A program made the translations under genes and the position numbers. Below the pieces are notes generated by a model. It did not search any database. It was not told where the DNA came from and saw only the letters and a program-made list of their open reading frames with translations. A stretch of DNA of 20,303 nt from Verrucomicrobiales bacterium (GTDB lineage Bacteria > Verrucomicrobiota > Verrucomicrobiia > Verrucomicrobiales > DEV007): the NCBI GenBank assembly GCA_017991025.1, contig JAGNMT010000011.1:1-20303 (forward strand). The letters run 5' to 3'. Of the stretch, positions 16,478-20,303 are shown piece by piece (the first letter of the stretch is position 1; every line of letters begins with the position of its first letter).

Positions 16478-16537
16478 ACAGAACGATCAAGGCCATCGGA
16501 CGGGATTCAGCCCGTTCGATGCGCCGCCTTGTTGTGC
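16478..16537 (-). other. attC site 3
   Basis: Ends ACAGAAC and GTTGTGC on the plus strand, 60 bp. Arms AAGGCCATCGGACGGG and CCCGTTCGATGCGCCGCCTT pair around ATTCAG with asymmetric unpaired bases. It carries the TGA of the 154-residue gene at 16487-16489. Confidence 0.85.
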
Positions 16538-16951
16538 CTTGCTGATTTTGAGGTTCCAACCGCGAGCAACACACTCAAAGTCCTCGTCTCGGAAGTAGAA
16601 GAGGAAGTGGCGGTAAGACTCGGCATCCGGGCATCGGACGACCCAATCGTCCTGAGCCGTGCCTGGATCCAATCCCCCCGCAACTTCGTAGAACTCGCCC
16701 CAACTGTGACCGGCGCGTCCGAATCTGCCCTGCCCTCGGTACCAACCCTCATCATTCACGGTGCCCAATCGAAACCGCGAACAATCGTCGAAAACAATCT
16801 CTCCAATATCTTCCGCATCGTACTCGGGGAACTGGAACGAGTTCATTCGGAAGCGCAATCGCAACGACAATCCGTCCCACTCCGCGCGCGGATCGGGCCC
16901 GTTCGGATCGGCATTCCAACCATGATTGAGTTGCGTAAATGTCGGGCTCAT
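16487..16951 (-). CDS. Cassette protein of unknown function (HGWNADPN-type)
   Basis: I start this gene at the ATG at 16951 (MSPTFTQLNHGWNADPN), because four codons upstream only a TTG within the attC core would extend it. It encodes 154 residues. The protein is soluble and rich in aromatics: FRMNSFQFPEYDAEDIGEI, GWYRGQGRFGRAGHSWGEFYEV and SYRHFLFYFRDEDFECVARGW. The pattern 'H-x-W-N-A-x-P-N ... H-F-L-F-Y-F-R-D-x-x-F-E-C' is one I associate with a small family often met as lone genes near toxins or in cassettes, but I cannot name a Pfam entry. It has no signal peptide or known catalytic motif. The last 16 residues (from AQQGGASNG) are encoded by attC 3. Confidence 0.72.
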   Translation of the reverse strand: MSPTFTQLNHGWNADPNGPDPRAEWDGLSLRLRFRMNSFQFPEYDAEDIGEIVFDDCSRFRLGTVNDEGWYRGQGRFGRAGHSWGEFYEVAGGLDPGTAQDDWVVRCPDAESYRHFLFYFRDEDFECVARGWNLKISKAQQGGASNGLNPVRWP

Positions 16952-16957
16952 TTTCTG

Positions 16958-17035
16958 GCACAACGATCAAGATGTGGCAGGCGAAGCCTTGCCACCCTCG
17001 CCGTGTTCGTCTTCGTGGTGTTTTAAGCGTTATCG
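16958..17035 (-). other. attC site 4
   Basis: Ends GCACAAC and GTTATCG. Contains the palindrome GTGGCAGGC-GAA-GCCTTGCCAC followed by CTCGCCGTGTTCG. It differs from the same stretch of attC 7 at three of about 36 positions. The TAA of the next gene (17030-17032) lies in the right core. Confidence 0.85.
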
Positions 17036-17533
17036 CGGGTTCGTCTGGTAGTATGCGGTGCCAGTGTTTCGGTCGTAGCCAATCGAGTATCCGCCTGCAC
17101 TTCCCTTTCGCATCTCGCCCCGTAGTCCGTTCGTTATTTCTATTGTGGTGTTCCTGAGATGCTCTTCGTAATCGATTCCCTCGGGAAGATCCTGTTCTGC
17201 ATTATAGCGTCGTATAGGGAAGAAACGTTTCTCTTTAAGTTCCGAGATCTCGGTTACAGGTTGGTATTCGACGTAATCGCGATCTGGGTGGGTGACAGTG
17301 GGAGCCCACTCCAGGAATCCTGCCTCACTGATCTTGAACTCGAAGGCCGTGAATCCATAACTACGGCAGAAGTTGATATCCGTTGCTTCCTCAGGGAGCC
17401 AATCGACGCTTTTGAGGCCCTCGGCGATCTCGGGAGGACGGTTCACTCTTTGGACCCACTGAGCGATCATCACTGCACAGAATCCGAGAAACAGAACGGG
17501 GATCGCGAATGCTAGGATTTTGAGGAGCTTCAT
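17030..17533 (-). CDS. N-terminally anchored protein of unknown function (cassette gene)
   Basis: This 167-residue protein begins with MKLLKILAFAIPVLFLGFC, a signal-anchor or uncleaved helix (residues 4-26), followed by a region likely outside the cytoplasm. Segments such as LPEEATDINFCRSYGFTAFE and VDWLPEE are reminiscent of small 'atpDINF' type proteins seen near membrane systems, but I recognise no named domain. The C-terminal part (EEHLRNTTIEITNGLRGEMR...YDRNTGTAYYQTNPR) ends exactly at the attC 4 core, with a TAA stop. The ATG follows the attC 5 core after about 20 bases. Its function is unknown; the location suggests a cell-envelope protein. Confidence 0.75.
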   Translation of the reverse strand: MKLLKILAFAIPVLFLGFCAVMIAQWVQRVNRPPEIAEGLKSVDWLPEEATDINFCRSYGFTAFEFKISEAGFLEWAPTVTHPDRDYVEYQPVTEISELKEKRFFPIRRYNAEQDLPEGIDYEEHLRNTTIEITNGLRGEMRKGSAGGYSIGYDRNTGTAYYQTNPR

Positions 17534-17553
17534 TCGGCGTTCTGATCTTTCCG

Positions 17554-17610
17554 GACGAACGTCAGGTCGCAGGCGACGGCGAAGCCGTTGCCTGCCGACC
17601 CGTGTTAGCC
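17554..17610 (-). other. attC site 5
   Basis: Ends GACGAAC and GTTAGCC, 57 bp. The central hairpin AGGTCGCAGGCGACGGC/GCCGTTGCCTGCCGACCC is the same as attC 2 except for one base. The TGA of the DUF4304-like gene is at 17562-17564, inside the stem. Confidence 0.9.
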
Positions 17611-18056
17611 TGTTGGAGTTCCGGGTCAGTCAGAAAGCCGGACGTGAAGTCCACTCGCAGATACGAATCCTTTAACACTTGATGCCGCCTTCTGAAATAT
17701 TCGGAGCAGTCCATCAGATGTCCGCCAACCTGTTCCACGATTTGATCGCGGGTATCATCAGAAACGTCGAATTCAGAAGGTGCATCCCTCAGAATTTGTC
17801 TCAACCGTGTGTGAGAGTGATATTTCCATAAACCTGACCCGGCGGATCTAAGCGGAACGTCTGGAAAGCTGATCGCGCAGTTGACGTAGAAGCGCCAAGG
17901 GCCACCGGATGAATTCCACGCGCTTCCTTGGATGTTGAAGTGTTCCGCATACTCGTGGTGGGAGCGTGAGAATGTACTGCCATTCTTCTTGAAGCCTGCG
18001 GGTTTCATGAATCGCTCATGTAGCTGAGCCAAAAGGAGGTCTGCTGGTTTCTTCAT
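17562..18056 (-). CDS. DUF4304-like protein (cassette gene)
   Basis: The 164-residue protein opens with LLLAQLHERFMKPAGFKKNG (7-26) then STFSRSH, a good match to the DUF4304 pattern in which an N-terminal helix leads into 'GFkkkgxtFxR'. It is followed by a beta-rich segment (FNIQGSAWNSSGGPWRFYVN) and helices (RDQIVEQVGGHLMDCSEYF). No catalytic residues are evident. DUF4304 proteins are cytoplasmic and often found near polymorphic-toxin or phage-defence genes, so an immunity-type role is possible but not shown. The ATG is at the attC 6 core (CAAGGAATG). The last 15 residues, ending GRQATASPSPAT, are encoded by attC 5, as in the phosphatase two cassettes away. Confidence 0.78.
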   Translation of the reverse strand: MKKPADLLLAQLHERFMKPAGFKKNGSTFSRSHHEYAEHFNIQGSAWNSSGGPWRFYVNCAISFPDVPLRSAGSGLWKYHSHTRLRQILRDAPSEFDVSDDTRDQIVEQVGGHLMDCSEYFRRRHQVLKDSYLRVDFTSGFLTDPELQQANTGRQATASPSPAT

Positions 18057-18061
18057 TCCTT

Positions 18062-18169
18062 GGCTAACGTCAGAGTCATCCTACGCCTGACCGAGGGCGG
18101 GCTCCAACCTCTGGGTTGATGGTTGAATTATCATGAGACTTTCGACTGGCGGCGTGTCAGGCGTTAGGA
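18062..18169 (-). other. attC site 6, divergent
   Basis: Cores are good (GGCTAAC at 18062-18068, GTTAGGA at 18163-18169), with TCAGGCGTTAG matching CTAACGTCAG at the outer arms. The internal stem is weaker than in the other sites and contains a small AACC-TCTG-GGTT hairpin. This is the one site in the array unlike all others. Confidence 0.65.
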
Positions 18170-18667
18170 TCGATGTTTTGCTTCTTTTGTCGATTCCTTC
18201 GAGTTTTCGTATTCTTCCTGGGTTGCGACCACCTTTCCACTTCTCCATCGCGGAAACACCTTTGTCAGGCCGTGGTCCCAACCCCGATCACTCTTCCATG
18301 CTAGAACCGATCCTCGGGAGATTCCGACCTCCACGACCGGATATTTTAAATCTTCAAATTTAGTTCCGGGCTCGTATTCCAAAACTGAAGTAACCTCGAT
18401 CAACCACTCATCACCGAGTCCTAGATCGAAAAGCCACCAACGATCCATCGGATTCTCAGCGTCCAAGAATACGAGTGAATCATCTTGATTGTAAACGTCG
18501 ATTAGGTCGAGGCGCTTCATTACCTGGACTACATTTTCTCCCGTCTGAACTGTCTCCAGTTTCGCCAAAACGCCTTTGATCTCGATGGGCAGGGCATCAG
18601 AGTTGTTCTTTTCCGCGCAACCGAAGACGAGCAACACGGATATGATAAAAAGGGAGATTGGTCTCAT
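18164..18667 (-). CDS. Probable lipoprotein of unknown function (cassette gene)
   Basis: I place the start at the ATG at 18667, giving 167 residues. The longer reading from 18760 would translate attC 7 and is implausible. The product begins MRPISLFIISVLLVFGCAEK with a lipobox-like VFGC and Cys17 as the predicted acylated residue. Its mature part includes a likely beta-sandwich (DSLVFLDAENPMDRWWLFDL, EWLIEVTSVLEYEPG, YPVVEVGISRGSVLAWKSD), consistent with a small envelope lipoprotein. It resembles SmpA/OmlA-type proteins in having a helix-strand arrangement near 'VVQVMKRLDLIDVYNQDD', but I cannot confirm that family. The TAA at 18164-18166 is in the attC 6 core. Confidence 0.75.
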   Translation of the reverse strand: MRPISLFIISVLLVFGCAEKNNSDALPIEIKGVLAKLETVQTGENVVQVMKRLDLIDVYNQDDSLVFLDAENPMDRWWLFDLGLGDEWLIEVTSVLEYEPGTKFEDLKYPVVEVGISRGSVLAWKSDRGWDHGLTKVFPRWRSGKVVATQEEYENSKESTKEAKHRS

Positions 18668-18675
18668 ATTTCTGA

Positions 18676-18755
18676 GCCGAACGTTCAAGAGGTGGCAGGC
18701 GAAGCCTTGCCATACTCGCCATGTTCGACATTTCGGTGTGAGTGGTGCGTTACAA
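18676..18755 (-). other. attC site 7
   Basis: Ends GCCGAAC and GTTACAA. Carries GTGGCAGGC-GAA-GCCTTGCCA then CTCGCCATGTTCG, closely related to attC 4. The TAA of the 146-residue gene (18750-18752) lies in the right core. Confidence 0.85.
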
Positions 18756-19190
18756 TCCAAAGAGAGATCTTTCGGCAGAGACTCTTATGACTCCAAGAGT
18801 CACTTCATGAGGTTCTATGGCTGTGCGAATCATTGCAAAATAATGGCTTGACGTAAGCGACAGACCTGTCTCATATCCGCTTCCATTTGAAGCATTGCCG
18901 AACTCAGTCGAAAAATAGGACCATGGGAGCTTTCGGGGCGGTGTTGCTGTTGTCGAGATTATAATGTGATTCTTGAAAGATTGTTCCGAGGCGTTAAATC
19001 TCTCGACGAGTTGAGGTGCGGTTTCGACCGCTTCTTCAGTATATGAGTCATAGTCCAAAGAAGTATCGTGGTGCGCCCATCTGTAGAATTCTCTTACTGC
19101 TTCCTTGGTCTTGAGGGCCGACACGTAAAGTCCAATCGCCCACGTCAGAATTAGGAGACAGAACACGGCGGTCAGAGTCTTCATAGCCAT
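18750..19190 (-). CDS. Membrane-anchored protein of unknown function (cassette gene)
   Basis: This is a 146-residue protein, with an alternative ATG at 19184 two codons in (MAMKTL or MKTL). A hydrophobic helix (residues 5-25, AVFCLLILTWAIGLYVSAL) anchors it. The remaining 120 residues are probably periplasmic: a helix (EAVREFYRWAHHDTSLDYD, then QLVERFN) and a strand-rich end (HIIISTTATPPRKLPWSYFS, FAMIRTAIEPHEVTLGVIRV). No family is recognised. The ATG is 7 bases beyond the attC 8 core, and the TAA is in the attC 7 core, so the gene fills its cassette completely. Confidence 0.72.
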   Translation of the reverse strand: MAMKTLTAVFCLLILTWAIGLYVSALKTKEAVREFYRWAHHDTSLDYDSYTEEAVETAPQLVERFNASEQSFKNHIIISTTATPPRKLPWSYFSTEFGNASNGSGYETGLSLTSSHYFAMIRTAIEPHEVTLGVIRVSAERSLFGL

Positions 19191-19196
19191 TTTTGA

Positions 19197-19320
19197 GTCG
19201 AACGTCGAGGCATGGCGACCCGAAACGGGGGCGCGACCTCGAATGGAGGTTAGAGAATCTGATCAGGAAAGTCAATCAACTCGCGGCGTGTTTCGGGTTG
19301 CCATCGCCGATTTGTTCTCC
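19197..19320 (-). other. attC site 8
   Basis: Ends GTCGAAC and GTTCTCC, 124 bp. Arms GGCATGGCGACCCGAAAC and GTTTCGGGTTGCCATCGCCG pair. The central CAGGAAAGTCAATCAACTC (19264-19282) is shared with attC 1, so the two sites are related along their length. The TGA of the 116-residue gene lies inside at 19272. Confidence 0.85.
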
Positions 19321-19622
19321 GTCGTATTCGGGTCACCAAGCGATTCGACCATCCTCTCTAGGCGACCTCGCAAAGCGTCATCGCCGGCGCACTCTCCTGC
19401 CTCGGACAAAATCATCTCTCCCGTTTCTTTGCTGAGGACAATAACGTCAAGACATGAGGCGTGATTCCAGCAGGCTACGTCGATCAAGCGTGCGTCAGTC
19501 TCATACCAAGCGTGAAATTGCTCGCAGTATTCGTCGATCCGTTTCATCTCGGAAGGTGGCACTCCGATTCGCCTTTCATTCGCTCGTAGCCATTCCTCTA
19601 CAAAGTCCCGCGCTGGCTTCAC
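19272..19622 (-). CDS. Small soluble protein of unknown function (cassette gene)
   Basis: This 116-residue protein starts with GTG at 19622, just after the attC 9 core (GTTCGACTCAAAAG then GTG); the next in-frame ATG is 25 codons in. It is acidic and helical at the N-terminus (DFVEEWLRANERRIG, EMKRIDEYCEQFHAWYE). A strand-rich part follows (ARLIDVACWNHASCLDVIVL), then an acidic helical tail. It has no signal peptide or named motif; the Cys and His residues are not arranged as an obvious metal site. The last 15 residues (ENKSAMATRNTPRVD) are encoded by attC 8. It could be an immunity or modulator protein, but I have no evidence for this. Confidence 0.65.
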   Translation of the reverse strand: MKPARDFVEEWLRANERRIGVPPSEMKRIDEYCEQFHAWYETDARLIDVACWNHASCLDVIVLSKETGEMILSEAGECAGDDALRGRLERMVESLGDPNTTENKSAMATRNTPRVD

Positions 19623-19629
19623 CTTTTGA

Positions 19630-19756
19630 GTCGAACGTGGAGCGCTGGCGACCCGCTACCGGGAGCGCCACGTCGCAATGGGGTTGAGGATTGTAGTCAC
19701 GGGAATCATTTCGACTCAAGGCGTGTAGCGGGTTGTCCAGCCGCGATTTGTTCTGC
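19630..19756 (-). other. attC site 9
   Basis: Ends GTCGAAC and GTTCTGC, 127 bp. Arms GCGCTGGCGACCCGCTAC and GTAGCGGGTTGTCCAGCCGC pair. The arms are nearly identical to those of attC 10, and the loop region differs. The 155-residue gene stops inside it at 19706. Confidence 0.85.
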
Positions 19757-20173
19757 CTCTGTCGCACGGTGGCCCAGTTCTGCTTGAAGTGTTTCAAGAA
19801 TCCCAAGATGGGCTCCAAAAATCCTCATCTTCCTTCCATCCGCGAATCGAAGCACAGCAGCGAAGAATCCGGATGGCGATTGCATGGAGAGGAAGTCGGA
19901 AACCTTGGCGCGAGATAGAACCCATCGATCAAGAAACCGATGCTCAACCCACTCGCCGATAATGTGGATGCTGAATAACAATGTCGGAGCAATCGCGAGC
20001 CCAATCGCAAATGCCGGAACAACTAAAAGGAACGTGAGCGGAATCAGTCGTTCTAGCGGCATCTTCTCATAAAACACGAACATGGCAGCGCTGAAGGCAT
20101 ACGCGACTGCTCCAATGATCAAACCAACGATCATTCCGCGTCTGAGTTGCTCTGTTGTATTGCCGAATCGCAT
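19706..20173 (-). CDS. Two-helix membrane protein of unknown function (cassette gene)
   Basis: This 155-residue protein has two hydrophobic helices, residues about 14-34 (MIVGLIIGAVAYAFSAAMFV) and 43-70 (LIPLTFLLVVPAFAIGLAIA...), joined by a short loop YEKMPLER. A probably cytoplasmic C-terminal part follows, with a beta-rich segment (SGFFAAVLRFADGRKMRIF) and a helix (LGILETLQAELGHRATE). No family is recognised. The ATG is about 16 bases inside the cassette after the attC 10 core. The last 16 residues (AEQIAAGQPATRLESK) come from attC 9. It may be a membrane protein with a small sensory or binding domain. Confidence 0.72.
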   Translation of the reverse strand: MRFGNTTEQLRRGMIVGLIIGAVAYAFSAAMFVFYEKMPLERLIPLTFLLVVPAFAIGLAIAPTLLFSIHIIGEWVEHRFLDRWVLSRAKVSDFLSMQSPSGFFAAVLRFADGRKMRIFGAHLGILETLQAELGHRATEAEQIAAGQPATRLESK

Positions 20174-20188
20174 TATATTTTCTGCCAG

Positions 20189-20303
20189 AACGAACGTCGA
20201 GCGCTGGCACCCGCTACCGGGGGCGCCGCGCCGTGGAAAAGGTTCGAAGTCACGAGGTTCATTTCGCGTCAGAGCGAGTAGCGGGTTGTCCAGCCGCGTT
20301 TTG
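20189..20303 (-). other. attC site 10, truncated by window end
   Basis: Starts AACGAAC on the plus strand and contains GAGCGCTGGCACCCGCTACCG, then AGCGGGTTGTCCAGCCGCG near the right edge, matching attC 9 closely. The right core is cut at 20303. The gene of this cassette lies outside the window, to the right. Confidence 0.82.

Larger units (their letters stand above)
14103..20303 (-). mobile_element. Integron gene-cassette array (distal part), continuing past the window
   Basis: Ten genes, all on the minus strand, alternate with ten inverted-repeat sites (57 to about 130 bp). On the plus strand each site starts RYYYAAC-like (for example GCCGAAC, GGCTAAC, GTCGAAC) and ends GTTRRRY-like (GTTAGCC, GTTCTGC, GTTATCG), and nearly all have long, slightly mismatched stems between. 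This is the attC design. Gene starts lie a few bases after one site, and stops lie at or inside the next. Cassettes have no evident common function. The orientation predicts intI and attI to the right of position 20303. The array length and the host's own attC type support a sedentary chromosomal integron, but no integrase is in view. The gene at 14103 is the most distal cassette seen. Confidence 0.88.

Noticed and set aside
16529..17026. 165-codon open frame on the plus strand
   Set aside because: It is antisense to a better gene and passes through an attC site. It has no family features.
18668..18760. Upstream TTG start for the lipoprotein gene
   Set aside because: It would translate attC 7 and bury the lipoprotein signal peptide inside the protein.
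15527..20303. CRISPR array
   Set aside because: Repeats are long, inverted, variable and separated by whole genes, so they fit attC sites and not CRISPR repeats.

Overview
The window joins two different kinds of DNA. Positions 1 to about 13,540 look like stable chromosome of a PVC-superphylum bacterium, most likely Verrucomicrobiota. This is inferred from protein style and has not been tested by search. The evidence is large membrane-anchored von Willebrand A (VWA) proteins, a DUF4175-like giant, a degenerate C13/caspase-like secreted protein beside a MoxR ATPase and a DUF58 protein, and the short HEAT-like motif that often precedes WD40 propellers in PVC proteins. Positions about 14,103 to 20,303 are a mobile integron cassette array.

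Chromosomal block. A BatA-like VWA protein (minus strand, cut by the window start) is divergent from a plus-strand operon at 922-3598: degenerate caspase-like protein, MoxR AAA+ ATPase and DUF58/VWA protein. A convergent terminator region (3599-3680) separates this from a minus-strand operon at 12391-3681: DUF4175-like membrane protein, HtrA/DegP protease, and a 1219-residue VWA plus beta-propeller fusion. Upstream on the same strand is a secreted coiled-coil/LamG-like protein (13534-12506), followed by a hairpin terminator. Together these resemble the MoxR/Bat systems that act on envelope protein assembly or stress. The specific role here is unknown.

Boundary, 13535-14102. No convincing gene is present. 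The stretch holds two related ~62-bp imperfect repeats whose hairpins change in a compensatory way, a perfect UUCG hairpin, a 12-bp palindrome, and a hairpin that mimics a tRNA T-arm.

Integron array, 14103-20303. Ten small minus-strand genes are each separated by an inverted-repeat attC site: nine complete sites plus one cut by the window end. Every site has RYYYAAC-like and GTTRRRY-like ends, and nearly all have long imperfect stems. Several sites are close relatives of one another. The cassette genes encode a dual-specificity-type phosphatase, a DUF4304 protein, a lipoprotein, several small membrane proteins and unrecognised proteins. Five genes have stop codons inside the attC stem, so unrelated proteins carry attC-encoded tails; two share GRQATASPSPAT. 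All genes point left, so the integrase gene and attI should lie to the right of the window. The 470-residue protein at 14103-15515 appears to be the most distal cassette, and I could find no attC site after it.
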